Shown one piece after another: positions 8,594 to 16,348 of a stretch of DNA of 33,397 bases. The position numbers were made by a program, and so were the translations under genes. The DNA is taken from NCBI GenBank assembly GCA_947455435.1, contig CANGNZ010000010.1:1-33397 (forward strand), written 5' to 3'. Within the stretch, counting starts at the first letter, position 1; each line of letters begins with the position of its first letter. The notes under the pieces are model-generated. The model did no database searches and was not told the origin of the DNA. It saw nothing but the letters and a program-made list of their open reading frames with translations. This DNA is from Microbacteriaceae bacterium (GTDB lineage: Bacteria > Actinomycetota > Actinomycetes > Actinomycetales > Microbacteriaceae).

Positions 8594-8729
8594 GTTGTCT
8601 CATTTCTCTAGCCGCTTCAGGGCAGAACTTAGACCCATGTCAAATCCACTGAATTGCGGAAGACTGGGTCCTTTTTTATTATGCCATTGGCTGGGACGAA
8701 ATGTTCGCAAGCGGCACCCTCTAAACAAC
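8594..8729 (-). promoter_or_regulatory. rpoD upstream region with candidate promoter elements
   Basis: These 136 bases separate the MFS gene stop from the rpoD TTG. On the minus strand there is a TGGCATAAT resembling an extended -10 and, further down, a TTGACA. Neither has a convincing partner at standard spacing, so the promoter cannot be fixed by eye. GACCCA and TGGGTC form a 6-bp inverted repeat across 27 bases in the putative leader. No strong terminator for the MFS gene is seen. Confidence 0.35.
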
Positions 8730-9968
8730 TTAACCTCGCAGTTTTTTATTCCTGAGTGCCCGGAGACTGAAGGTAAAACCCAAGAGGCCAAGCGCGGTCA
8801 CCGTCAGCTGTAGCAAGAAAGCCACCTTGAAGTGCGCCAAGGTGTAAAGCACAGCTCCGCCTTGCGAATCAAGACTCACACCGATGATCCACATCATGGT
8901 GAGCGAAGCTAGGAATCCGCCGACGTTGATTAGGCCGTTCGTTGCACCTAATTCGCTAGCCGGGAACGCTTCCTTCGAGTAATCGAAAGCCACCATTGAT
9001 GTTGGACCACCTACGCCAATCACCATAACTAGTAGAGCGAGCATCCAAGCGGGTGGAGCTCCAGGGTGCACAATCAGCAGTAACCATACAGCGATTATTG
9101 CGCCCACAACACCGAGCACAAAAATGTGCCTTCTTGCCGGAAATTTGGCGCAAAAGAGCCCAATCAGTGGCCCCATCGAGGCGTTGGTAATAACGAAGAG
9201 AGTCAAGAATCCACCGGCTACTCCCCTGTTGAGCGAAAGAGCCGAAACCATGAACGGAACACCCCAAAGCAAAGCAAAAGTCGTACCCGTGGATTGTGTG
9301 CTGAAGTGTGTAAAAAAAGCTAGCCAGGTAATTGGCTTGCGGATGTTCTTTTTCAGGTTCGAATACACGTCGACTAACCGCGTGGAATGATGAACTTCAC
9401 GAGCAGGGTTCTCTTTGGCGTAAAGCCATACCAAGGTGCCAACAAGTAGGGATAGCGCTGCAGCGCTAATGAACGCGGGCTCCCAGCCAGCTAGGTGAAG
9501 TAGAAAAGCAAAAGGGATGGCAGAAAGTATCTGCCCTGTTTGACCAATCGTGGCAAGCCACTGTTGCAAATGAGAGGCTATCCGGCCATTGAACCAAGAG
9601 TTTGACATTCTCATCATGCTGATAAACGTGCAGGCATCGCCAACACCAACAAGAATTCGACCAAGTACGGCTGTTGGTAACAGCGTCGACAAGCCAACGA
9701 CGACTTGTCCCGCTGCCATAAGCACAGCGCCGACGGCGAGAATGCGACGACTGCCGAAACGGTCGAGCATGATTCCAACAGGGATCTGCATTCCGGCATA
9801 GAAGAGCAACTGAAGCACGGCAAGGCTTGACAATTGCTGAGCGTTGGTATGAAACCACACAGAGGCGTCCAAAGCAACAGAACCCATTGTTGTTCGCTGA
9901 GTGACAGCGACCAAGTAAGCGAGACCGGCCAAGCCGACCGCTATAAAACGGCTATTTAGTTTCGTCAT
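8730..9968 (-). CDS. Major facilitator superfamily (MFS) transporter
   Basis: A 412-residue polytopic membrane protein with about 12 hydrophobic segments. The loop after the second helix, GIMLDRFGSRRILAVG, is the MFS signature (DRxGRR type) and lies about residues 62-77. It starts MTKLNSRFIAVGLAGLAYLVAVTQRTTMG, a form common in bacterial nitrate/hexuronate-like and multidrug-like MFS proteins, but the substrate cannot be named. The ATG (9968) lies inside the end of the PAC2 gene with a 17-base overlap in a different frame, so translation is probably coupled. It ends in a basic tail (RALRNKKLRG). Confidence is high for the superfamily and none is claimed for the substrate. Confidence 0.88.
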   Translation of the reverse strand: MTKLNSRFIAVGLAGLAYLVAVTQRTTMGSVALDASVWFHTNAQQLSSLAVLQLLFYAGMQIPVGIMLDRFGSRRILAVGAVLMAAGQVVVGLSTLLPTAVLGRILVGVGDACTFISMMRMSNSWFNGRIASHLQQWLATIGQTGQILSAIPFAFLLHLAGWEPAFISAAALSLLVGTLVWLYAKENPAREVHHSTRLVDVYSNLKKNIRKPITWLAFFTHFSTQSTGTTFALLWGVPFMVSALSLNRGVAGGFLTLFVITNASMGPLIGLFCAKFPARRHIFVLGVVGAIIAVWLLLIVHPGAPPAWMLALLVMVIGVGGPTSMVAFDYSKEAFPASELGATNGLINVGGFLASLTMMWIIGVSLDSQGGAVLYTLAHFKVAFLLQLTVTALGLLGFTFSLRALRNKKLRG

Positions 9969-10869
9969 CAGGGTTGTTCAGTCTGCGGCTCGCAAGAAAG
10001 TCTTCTAGCTCGGCTGCAATCTGATCAGCATCGGGCACGCTCTGGCCCCTGGGTGTCATTCGAGCACCGAAAGTGGTTCCTTTACCGGACTGGTAGCCCT
10101 GCTCCAAATTCGCGACCATCTTCGCAAGCTCTTGGTTTTCGGCAACCTTGTCTTCGATACGGCGCAAGAACGCAATCGACTCCTCGCGCAAAGCATCTGT
10201 CGGAAAAACAAGTGAGGTGGCCGCAGAAATCAACTCGAAGGCTTTGATACCAACCTCTGGGTACTCGCTCTCGGCGAGATAGTGCGGCACCAATAGAACG
10301 AAACCAGTGGTTGGCATGCCGATCTCACGCAAACGGAATTCAAGTAGGTGAACTATGGTGCCGGGTACTTGGGTGTCAGGGCGCCATTCGCTGAACTTCG
10401 CTATCACGTCCTGACGATTGCCAGAGACAGTTACACCAATTGGTCTGGTGTGCGGTGATGGGAACGGAATTGAGTGGATCCAAACGAATTCGCTAATTGC
10501 GAAGATGTCCATGATTTGTTCGACTGCCTCGGCGAAGGCCTCCCATTTGAAGTCCGGCTCGTAACCGTCAAGGTACAGAAAAGGTTGCCCAATCTCGTCT
10601 CTAACAAGGTAGATACCCAGAATCGGTGGCTCGAAGGTCTCTAGATGGTCTTTTTCGAAGTACACAACTGGGCGCCGCGAGCGATAGTCGAGTAGGTCGT
10701 CATTATTGAAACGAACTATCAAAGTTGAGTCGAGGTTTGCGAAAATGTGGCTGTTTATCTGCGCGACGCTGCCTCCCGCGTCGGTGAAACCAGTGATTGC
10801 GCCAACCATACGAAGACCCATCGGCACCTGAATATCGGTGTTGACTAGCGAATATAGGCCTTGGTTCAC
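9952..10869 (-). CDS. PAC2 family protein (proteasome assembly chaperone 2-like)
   Basis: A 305-residue soluble protein of the PAC2 family, typified in actinobacteria by M. tuberculosis Rv2125. Visible family features are GFTDAGGSVAQ near residue 27, LIVRFNNDDLLDYRSRRP (about residues 49-66), GYEPDFKWEAFA, and HYLAESEYP. The C-terminal 60 residues are charged and likely helical (FLRRIEDKVAENQELAKMVANLE). The biochemical role in bacteria is unknown; no proteasome gene is in the window. The start is GTG 10869, preceded by TAAAAT and a 6-nt gap, pointing to a leaderless transcript. It is divergent from the aminopeptidase gene and overlaps the downstream MFS gene by 17 bases. Confidence 0.85.
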   Translation of the reverse strand: MNQGLYSLVNTDIQVPMGLRMVGAITGFTDAGGSVAQINSHIFANLDSTLIVRFNNDDLLDYRSRRPVVYFEKDHLETFEPPILGIYLVRDEIGQPFLYLDGYEPDFKWEAFAEAVEQIMDIFAISEFVWIHSIPFPSPHTRPIGVTVSGNRQDVIAKFSEWRPDTQVPGTIVHLLEFRLREIGMPTTGFVLLVPHYLAESEYPEVGIKAFELISAATSLVFPTDALREESIAFLRRIEDKVAENQELAKMVANLEQGYQSGKGTTFGARMTPRGQSVPDADQIAAELEDFLASRRLNNPDDETK

Positions 10870-10875
10870 AAGACT

Positions 10876-10881
10876 ATTTTA
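10876..10881 (-). promoter_or_regulatory. Putative -10 element of leaderless PAC2 promoter
   Basis: Minus-strand TAAAAT, six bases (AGTCTT), then the GTG start at 10869. It lies only 8 bases from the opposing aminopeptidase -10 element, forming a very compact divergent promoter pair in a 33-base intergenic gap. Confidence 0.6.
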
Positions 10882-10889
10882 CCCCGCGT

Positions 10890-10895
10890 TAGGCT
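10890..10895 (+). promoter_or_regulatory. Putative -10 element of leaderless pepA promoter
   Basis: TAGGCT, seven bases (AGTGATT), then ATG 10903. The same TAGGCT hexamer at the same distance precedes the DUF4191, RDD and nadE starts in this window. No Shine-Dalgarno sequence is present. Confidence 0.6.
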
Positions 10896-10902
10896 AGTGA
10901 TT

Positions 10903-12378
10903 ATGACTAGTCCAAAGTTGAACATCGTCCCTAAATTCACCTCCTTTTCAAAGGGTGCTGCCTACGTCGTTGGCGTAGTAACTAAAAGCGAAAAGCCAGT
11001 GCTGGCGCAGACTCCGATTGAGCTTGCATCAATCGAACAAGTAGACCTTTCGAACCTGGGAATAAAGGCAACGGCCGAATCAACTGCTCGTTTGGCAGCG
11101 CCGAATGGAGCAATCTACCTGCTTGTTGGTTTAGGAAACAAGCCTTTAGATGCCTCAACGCTTCGCGCGCTGGGCGGAGTTGCAGCGCGATCGCTCACCG
11201 ACGTAAAAGAAATAGTCTTTGGCTTGCCAACCGAAGACAAAGAGCAAACCGAGGCGCTTCTAGAAGGTGCCCTACTTGGTCGTTACCAGTTCGGCACCTA
11301 TCGCGGAACAAACAAGATTCCAGCCAACGTGAACGCCAAGATCATTGCCATCTCGGAGCACAAACCAACTAATGCTTCTCTTGCCCGAATCGAAATCATC
11401 GCAGCGAGTGTCGCCGCCACCCAAGACCTCGTAAACACGCCCGCAAACGACCTTTACCCACAAAGCTTGGCTGCAGCCATTCAAAAGGCGGCTAAAGGCA
11501 CCGGCGTTACCGTCGAAATCTGGGATGAAAAGCGTCTTGCAGCCGATGGATTCGGTGGAATCCTAGGCGTCGGTCAGGGATCGTCGCGTCCGCCAAGACT
11601 GGTTCGCGTCGAGTACAAGCCGAAGAACGCGAAGGCGCACATTGCACTAGTCGGCAAGGGCATCACTTTTGACACCGGAGGCCTTTCAATCAAGCCTGCA
11701 GCTTCGATGGTTGGCATGAAATACGACATGACTGGCGCAGCAACGGTTGGCAATGCTGTTCTAGCAATTGCCAGGCTGCAGTTGCCAGTAAGAGTGACCG
11801 CATGGATGTGTATTGCGGAAAACATGGTTTCTGGCACCTCCACCAGACCGACCGACGTGATTAAGATTCGCAACGGGAAAACCGTTGAGGTTGTCAACAC
11901 AGATGCCGAGGGGCGTTTGGTCTTGGCAGATGGCCTCTCGATTGCCAGCGAATCGAAACCAGACCTAATCGTGGATGTCGCAACCCTTACCGGTGCAGCA
12001 TCAATCGCGCTGGGGAACCGTTACACGGGACTCATGGGCCACGGTGTCGGTGTAGAGAAGCTTCAAGCTGCCGCAGCGACCGCTGGGGAATTGGTTTGGC
12101 ACATGCCGCTCCCGGCTGACCTTCGCGTCTCACTGAACTCAGACATAGCTGATATCGCAAATGCGAAATTCGGCGCTACTGGAGGAATGCTCCTCGGCGG
12201 TTTGTTCTTGCAGGAGTTCATTGGCAAGAAAGCTAAGGGAGACGAGCCAATTGACTGGGCTCACCTAGACATTGCACCGACGGCAAACAACGATCTAGCT
12301 CCCTGGGGGTACACCGGCAAGGGTGCAACCGGAGTGATGCTCAGAACACTTGTGGCTCTAGCCGAGTCTTATAGCTAA
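10903..12378 (+). CDS. pepA: Leucyl aminopeptidase (M17 family)
   Basis: A 491-residue cytosolic metallo-aminopeptidase that releases N-terminal amino acids from peptides using two divalent metals. The catalytic C-terminal domain shows LVGKGITFDTGGLSIKP (metal-binding Lys and Asp, about residue 250), KYDMTGAATVG, and the family signature NTDAEGRLVLADGL (about residue 330, carrying Asp and Glu ligands and the catalytic Arg). The N-terminal half is the usual macrodomain-like region. I place the start at ATG 10903 rather than at the in-frame ATG 10861, because the latter would overlap the divergent PAC2 gene and its promoter, and because a TAGGCT element lies 7 nt upstream of 10903. lpd follows after 45 bases. 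Confidence 0.93.
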   Translation: MTSPKLNIVPKFTSFSKGAAYVVGVVTKSEKPVLAQTPIELASIEQVDLSNLGIKATAESTARLAAPNGAIYLLVGLGNKPLDASTLRALGGVAARSLTDVKEIVFGLPTEDKEQTEALLEGALLGRYQFGTYRGTNKIPANVNAKIIAISEHKPTNASLARIEIIAASVAATQDLVNTPANDLYPQSLAAAIQKAAKGTGVTVEIWDEKRLAADGFGGILGVGQGSSRPPRLVRVEYKPKNAKAHIALVGKGITFDTGGLSIKPAASMVGMKYDMTGAATVGNAVLAIARLQLPVRVTAWMCIAENMVSGTSTRPTDVIKIRNGKTVEVVNTDAEGRLVLADGLSIASESKPDLIVDVATLTGAASIALGNRYTGLMGHGVGVEKLQAAAATAGELVWHMPLPADLRVSLNSDIADIANAKFGATGGMLLGGLFLQEFIGKKAKGDEPIDWAHLDIAPTANNDLAPWGYTGKGATGVMLRTLVALAESYS

Positions 12379-12423
12379 ACCTGTAAAGTTGAAACGAACC
12401 CAAATAAAGCAGATGGAGTAACC

Positions 12424-13800
12424 ATGGCCGACTACAACTTCGATGTCGTAATTCTTGGCGGCGGCAGCGGCGGTTACGCCGCAGCACTGCGCTCGGCGCA
12501 GTTGGGTAAGCGTGTTGCGCTTATCGAGAAAGACAAGCTCGGCGGCACGTGCCTCCACCGCGGTTGCATCCCGACAAAGGCCCTCCTGCACTCGGCCGAG
12601 GTAGCCGATGTGACTCGCGAAGCCGCTGCATTCGGAGTTAATGCCACCTTCGGTTCAATCGACATGGCTCAGGTGAACAAATACCGCGACGGTATCGTAG
12701 ACCGCCTTTTCAAGGGTCTAACCGGCTTGGTTGGCAGCAAAGACATCACCGTTGTCTCAGGCGAAGGCCGACTAACCGGCCCTAAGACCGTTACCGTCAA
12801 CGGTGACAACTACACCGGCACGAACGTCGTCCTAGCAACCGGCTCATACAGCCGCAGCCTGCCCGGTCTGGAAATCGGTGGCCGAGTAATTACTTCTGAG
12901 CACGCACTCCAGCTCAACTTCGTTCCAAACAAGGTCATCGTTCTTGGTGGCGGCGTCATTGGTGTCGAGTTTGCGTCAGTGTGGAAGTCCTTCGGAACCG
13001 AAGTAACAATTGTTGAGGGCCTACCGCATCTAGTGCCAAATGAAGATGAAGCTCTTTCGAAGGGTCTTGAGCGCGCATTCCGCAAGCGTGGAATCGACTT
13101 CAAGTTGGGCGTTCGATTTGCAGGTGTCGAGCAAAACGAGCAAGGCGTAATCGTGAGCCTTGAAGACGGCACCAAGCTCGAAGCCGAGTTGCTTCTTGTC
13201 GCTGTTGGTCGCGGCCCAAACACTGTGGGCATGGGCTACGAAGAGCAAGGTGTCAACATGGACCGCGGTTTCGTGTTGACCAACGATCGTCTAGAAACCA
13301 ACCTGCCAGGTGTTTACGCAGCCGGTGACATTGTTCCTGGCCTACAACTTGCACACCGTGGCTTTGGCCAGGGAATCTTCATTGCCGAAGAAATTGCTGG
13401 CCTAAAGCCTGCCGTAATCGACGAAAATGGTATTCCAAAGGTGACTTACTGCGAGCCAGAGGTTGCCAGCGTTGGTCTAACCGAAGCCAAGGCTGCAGAG
13501 AAATTTGGCGCAGAGAACATTTCTACCTACGAATACAACCTCGGCGGAAACGGTAAAAGCCAGATTCTAGGCACAGCTGGTTTCATCAAGTTGGTTCGCC
13601 AAAACAACGGCCCTGTTGTCGGAATTCACATGATCGGTTCGCGCGTCGGCGAGCAAATCGGCGAGGGACAACTCATCGTCAACTGGGAGGCTTACCCGGA
13701 GGACGTTGCGTCATTGATTCACGCACACCCGACGATGAACGAAGCTATCGGCGAGGCTCACCTGGCTCTCGCCGGCAAGCCACTTCACGCACACGCCTAG
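12424..13800 (+). CDS. lpdA: Dihydrolipoyl dehydrogenase (E3)
   Basis: A 458-residue FAD flavoprotein that reoxidises dihydrolipoyl groups on 2-oxoacid dehydrogenase complexes with NAD+. The FAD-binding ILGGGSGGYAAA starts at about residue 10. The redox disulfide is GGTCLHRGCIP (Cys43, Cys48), the NAD-binding loop is VLGGGVIGVEFA, the second FAD motif is GVYAAGDIV, and the C-terminal active-site His/Glu pair sits in HAHPTMNEAI. GGAG lies 5 bases before ATG 12424. The E2 gene follows 35 bases downstream, consistent with an operon supplying E3 and E2 together. There is no N-terminal lipoyl domain. Confidence 0.95.
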   Translation: MADYNFDVVILGGGSGGYAAALRSAQLGKRVALIEKDKLGGTCLHRGCIPTKALLHSAEVADVTREAAAFGVNATFGSIDMAQVNKYRDGIVDRLFKGLTGLVGSKDITVVSGEGRLTGPKTVTVNGDNYTGTNVVLATGSYSRSLPGLEIGGRVITSEHALQLNFVPNKVIVLGGGVIGVEFASVWKSFGTEVTIVEGLPHLVPNEDEALSKGLERAFRKRGIDFKLGVRFAGVEQNEQGVIVSLEDGTKLEAELLLVAVGRGPNTVGMGYEEQGVNMDRGFVLTNDRLETNLPGVYAAGDIVPGLQLAHRGFGQGIFIAEEIAGLKPAVIDENGIPKVTYCEPEVASVGLTEAKAAEKFGAENISTYEYNLGGNGKSQILGTAGFIKLVRQNNGPVVGIHMIGSRVGEQIGEGQLIVNWEAYPEDVASLIHAHPTMNEAIGEAHLALAGKPLHAHA

Positions 13801-13835
13801 TATTGATTAGTACGCCTTCATAAGGAGCAGCAAAG

Positions 13836-15155
13836 ATGAGCGAAAACGTAACCCTCCCAGCACTTGGCGAGAGCGTAACCGAGGGAACAGTAACCCGATG
13901 GTTGAAGAAAGTTGGCGACAGCGTCGCGGTCGACGAGCCTCTGGTAGAGGTTTCAACCGACAAGGTTGACACCGAGATTCCTTCACCTTTTGCGGGTGTC
14001 GTTGAACAGATCCTTGTTCAGGAGGATGACACGATCGAAGTTGGCGGCGTCCTAGCGGTTATCGGCACTGGCGCAGCAACCTCATCAACCCCAGCTGCCC
14101 CAGCACCTGTCGCAGAGCCAGTGGCCGAGCCTATTGTTGAGGCACCCGTCGCAGCACCTGTCGCAGCACCCGTCGCTGCACCCGTCGCAGCACCCGTCGC
14201 TGCACCCGTCGCTGCACCGGTATCAGCCTCTGTTTCAAGCGACCCAACGTATGTGACGCCACTCGTTCGCAAATATGCCGCGGAGCATGGAATCGATCTT
14301 TCAAATGTCGCGGGCACCGGCGTTGGTGGACGCATCCGTAAGGAAGACGTCGTAACCTCGGCTAACCCAGTTGTCGCCACAACCGCTGCACCTGCCGCAG
14401 CACCTGCAATGAATGCTGCGCCTGTCGTGGCCTCGGCGCAGCGCGGAACTACCGAACCGATGTCTCGCCTGCGTAAGGTATTAGCCGAGCGCGCAGTTGC
14501 GTCTATGCAGCAAACCGCTCAGTTGACAACGGTTGTTGAGGTTGACGTAACAGCCATAGCGGCTATGCGCCAGCGTGTTCAGCCACAGTTCGTTGCTGCA
14601 ACGGGAGGCAAGCTGAACTTCATGCCTTTCTTCGCACTCGCAGCGGCCGAGGCGTTGAAAACCCACCCGAAGCTAAACGCATCAATCGAGGGTGACAACA
14701 TCGTGTTCCACCCGACCGAAAACATCTCTTTCGCAGTCGATACAGAACGTGGACTCCTAACCCCTGTAATTCGCGACGTTTCGACGCTGAGCATCGCTGA
14801 AATCGCCGGGCAGATCGCTGACCTAGCCGCTCGCACACGCGAGAACAAGCTAAAGCCGGACGAGCTCGGTGGCGGAACTTTCACACTGACCAACACTGGT
14901 TCGCGTGGTGCACTGTTCGACACCCCGGTCGTCTTCTTGCCTCAAGTAGCGATTCTGGGCACAGGAATCGTAACCAAGCGCCCGGTTGTAGTAACAGATG
15001 CCGCTGGTAACGACTCGATCGCAATCAGGAGCATGGTCTACCTTGCACTCAGCTACGACCACAGACTCGTCGATGGCGCAGATGCATCTCGCTTCTTGGT
15101 GGACGTTAAGTCGCGCCTCGAGGGCGCTGCGTTCGAAGCAAACCTAGGAATTTAG
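13836..15155 (+). CDS. sucB: Dihydrolipoamide acyltransferase E2 (2-oxoglutarate/pyruvate dehydrogenase complex)
   Basis: A 439-residue E2 acyltransferase. One lipoyl domain lies at residues 1-80 with the lipoylated Lys43 in VSTDKVDTEI. A linker of repeated APVA units follows, then a peripheral-subunit-binding domain (about 134-171, VTPLVRKYAAEHGIDL and GTGVGGRIRKEDV). The catalytic domain ends with LSYDHRLVDGADASRFL, carrying the active-site His at about residue 407. Actinobacterial genes of this type are usually annotated sucB, but the M. tuberculosis homologue Rv2215 (DlaT) serves pyruvate dehydrogenase, so acyl specificity is open. AAGGAG lies 9 bases before the ATG. A single lipoyl domain is fewer than in many actinobacterial homologues. 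Its stop codon interlocks with that of the opposing small ORF by 4 nt. Confidence 0.92.
   Translation: MSENVTLPALGESVTEGTVTRWLKKVGDSVAVDEPLVEVSTDKVDTEIPSPFAGVVEQILVQEDDTIEVGGVLAVIGTGAATSSTPAAPAPVAEPVAEPIVEAPVAAPVAAPVAAPVAAPVAAPVAAPVSASVSSDPTYVTPLVRKYAAEHGIDLSNVAGTGVGGRIRKEDVVTSANPVVATTAAPAAAPAMNAAPVVASAQRGTTEPMSRLRKVLAERAVASMQQTAQLTTVVEVDVTAIAAMRQRVQPQFVAATGGKLNFMPFFALAAAEALKTHPKLNASIEGDNIVFHPTENISFAVDTERGLLTPVIRDVSTLSIAEIAGQIADLAARTRENKLKPDELGGGTFTLTNTGSRGALFDTPVVFLPQVAILGTGIVTKRPVVVTDAAGNDSIAIRSMVYLALSYDHRLVDGADASRFLVDVKSRLEGAAFEANLGI
14142..14213 (+). repeat. Six tandem 12-bp units encoding the APVA linker of the E2 protein
   Basis: Six near-identical copies of GCACCCGTCGCA/T follow each other without gaps; variants differ only at the sixth base (one copy) and the last base. 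They encode the flexible Ala/Pro/Val swinging-arm linker. The repeat is coding and in frame, so copy-number change would lengthen or shorten the arm without a frameshift. Confidence 0.9.
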
Positions 15156-15379
15156 AACCGTTTCACTGCAACAACCTTGTGGTCACCAATTTTTTGGGTG
15201 ACTTGGTAAACGTTCTTTTCGCACGTTGCTCGGCGTACCCGCACTCCCCCGATCTCAATCGGTTTCTGAAGCCAGTTAATTCGCGGCGACTCGACGTCGA
15301 GGCTAAGCAACTGTTCACATGACTTAATCGCGATTAGGGGTGTCTTGACAGGCTCGGGGGCGATAAAGGCAAAACCCAA
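15152..15379 (-). CDS. Small single-pass membrane protein of unknown function; start unclear, possible 1-nt frameshift
   Basis: I do not recognise this protein. The TTG start given here yields 75 residues (C-terminal part ...VYQVTQKIGDHKVVAVKRF). The open frame extends upstream to a TGA at 15424-15422 and encodes TKGFWLIGLGFFVALGFAF, a clear membrane helix with a positive N-terminal flank that TTG 15379 would cut. CTG 15406 with AAGGGG 7 bases upstream is another possible start. Removing one A of the pair at 15421-15422 would join ATG 15425 to this frame, giving a normal 90-residue protein that begins MTKGFWLIG. A damaged or mis-sequenced start is therefore likely. The predicted extracytoplasmic part has two cysteines. 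The TAA stop interlocks with the E2 stop by 4 nt, as at other convergent pairs here, which favours a real gene. Confidence 0.5.
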   Translation of the reverse strand: MGFAFIAPEPVKTPLIAIKSCEQLLSLDVESPRINWLQKPIEIGGVRVRRATCEKNVYQVTQKIGDHKVVAVKRF

Positions 15380-15421
15380 GGCGACAAAGAAACCAAGACC
15401 GATCAGCCAAAACCCCTTAGT

Positions 15422-15637
15422 TCATGGTGGCTTGCGCGTTTGCAGAACAGGGATTGAGAACGTATTCGCACTCTGATTGAATCTGGCGTCTTTGTGACGA
15501 AGAACCAGTGGACCTATTCGAGGATTTTTTGGATTTACCGGGGCCTCCAGGTAGTTAGCACCCTGCGCAAAACGAATGCCAAAGTGTCTAACAGTTGCTC
15601 GATGCGCAACGGATTCAAGATGTTTTGCCATCAACAC
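15422..15637 (-). CDS. Small ORF of unknown function
   Basis: A 71-codon open frame on the minus strand, with GTG 15637 preceded by AAGGG at a 7-base spacing; TTG 15652 and ATG 15631 are alternatives. The product is basic (many Arg, His, Lys) and without obvious motifs, beginning MLMAKHLESVAHRATVRHFG. It ends in a TGA directly upstream of, and in the same frame as, the small membrane protein, so the two could be halves of one disrupted gene or a coupled pair. I cannot assign a family. It lies between two genes on the other strand, and its reality depends on conservation that I cannot test. Confidence 0.35.
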   Translation of the reverse strand: MLMAKHLESVAHRATVRHFGIRFAQGANYLEAPVNPKNPRIGPLVLRHKDARFNQSANTFSIPVLQTRKPP

Positions 15638-15700
15638 AGTCTTGCCCTTCAAGAAGAGGAATAAACAGTCGTTTCGGAACTGTTCACAACTTCATCAACT

Positions 15701-15706
15701 TAGAAT
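15701..15706 (+). promoter_or_regulatory. Putative -10 element of leaderless lipB promoter
   Basis: TAGAAT, six bases (TGAGCC), then ATG 15713 of lipB. No Shine-Dalgarno sequence is present in the gap. A TTGACA-like -35 is not evident. Confidence 0.6.
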
Positions 15707-15712
15707 TGAGCC

Positions 15713-16348
15713 ATGACCGAGTTCCTTTTAGCCGGCCTAGATCCCAAGTTCGTAGATTACGAAGAGGCGTGGGAGCTTCAGCGAACCATTCACGCTGAGG
15801 TCGCTTCTGGGACCCGCACGAATACTTGCATTTTGCTTGAACATGAGGCCGTTTACACGGCCGGAAAACGTACCGAAGCCGAGGAGCATCCTCAGGATGG
15901 CACGCCTGTTATCGCTGTCGATCGCGGCGGTAAAGTCACCTGGCACGGCCCTGGCCAACTGGTTGGTTACCCAATCATGCAATTGCCTAACCCAATCGAC
16001 GTCGTCGGGTATGTCCGTTGGCTGGAACAGATCCTTATTGACACGATTGCAGAGTTCGGGGTGGTTGGAGAACGCGTGGCCGGCCGCTCTGGAGTCTGGG
16101 TTATGAAAGACTTCGAATACGTCAAAGTTGCAGCGATCGGAATTCGCGTCGCGGACGCGACCACCATGCATGGTTTCGCATTGAATTGCAACAACTCATT
16201 GGAGCCTTACGAAACGATTATCGCTTGCGGCATCAAGGACGCAGCGACAAGCACGCTCAGCGAACTGGCTGGAACCGAAATCACCACCGCTATGGCTGCC
16301 GAAGTAGTCATGCGCCACCTAAAAGAGATAAGCAAAGTAGAGCTATGA
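15713..16348 (+). CDS. lipB: Lipoyl(octanoyl) transferase LipB
   Basis: A 211-residue octanoyltransferase that moves octanoate from acyl carrier protein to the lipoyl-domain lysine of E2 and related proteins. The motif [17 protein letters not shown] (residues 71-87) is the family signature. The catalytic pair is visible as Lys138 in [11 protein letters not shown] and Cys172 in IIACGI, matching the Cys/Lys dyad known from M. tuberculosis LipB. Length is normal. The ATG overlaps nothing upstream and carries a TAGAAT element 6 nt before it. The stop overlaps the lipA start as ATGA, so LipB and LipA are translationally coupled. Confidence 0.95.
   Translation: MTEFLLAGLDPKFVDYEEAWELQRTIHAEVASGTRTNTCILLEHEAVYTAGKRTEAEEHPQDGTPVIAVDRGGKVTWHGPGQLVGYPIMQLPNPIDVVGYVRWLEQILIDTIAEFGVVGERVAGRSGVWVMKDFEYVKVAAIGIRVADATTMHGFALNCNNSLEPYETIIACGIKDAATSTLSELAGTEITTAMAAEVVMRHLKEISKVEL

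Noticed and set aside
7980-8813. 277-codon open frame on the plus strand opposite the rpoD N-terminus
   Set aside because: It mirrors the Lys/Ala/Pro repeat of rpoD (giving Ala/Gly/Leu/Thr repeats), has no family features and runs through the rpoD leader; it is a shadow of repetitive coding DNA.
10861-10902. Upstream ATG for pepA at 10861
   Set aside because: It overlaps the divergent PAC2 start and both promoter elements; ATG 10903 has a TAGGCT element at the right distance.
14142-14213. Tandem 12-bp repeats considered as a CRISPR-like or VNTR element
   Set aside because: The units are contiguous without spacers and encode the in-frame E2 linker.
16186-16344. In-frame upstream extension of lipA
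   Set aside because: It would overlap lipB by more than 160 bases and add a non-homologous tail; ATG 16345 with the ATGA overlap fits the family N-terminus.
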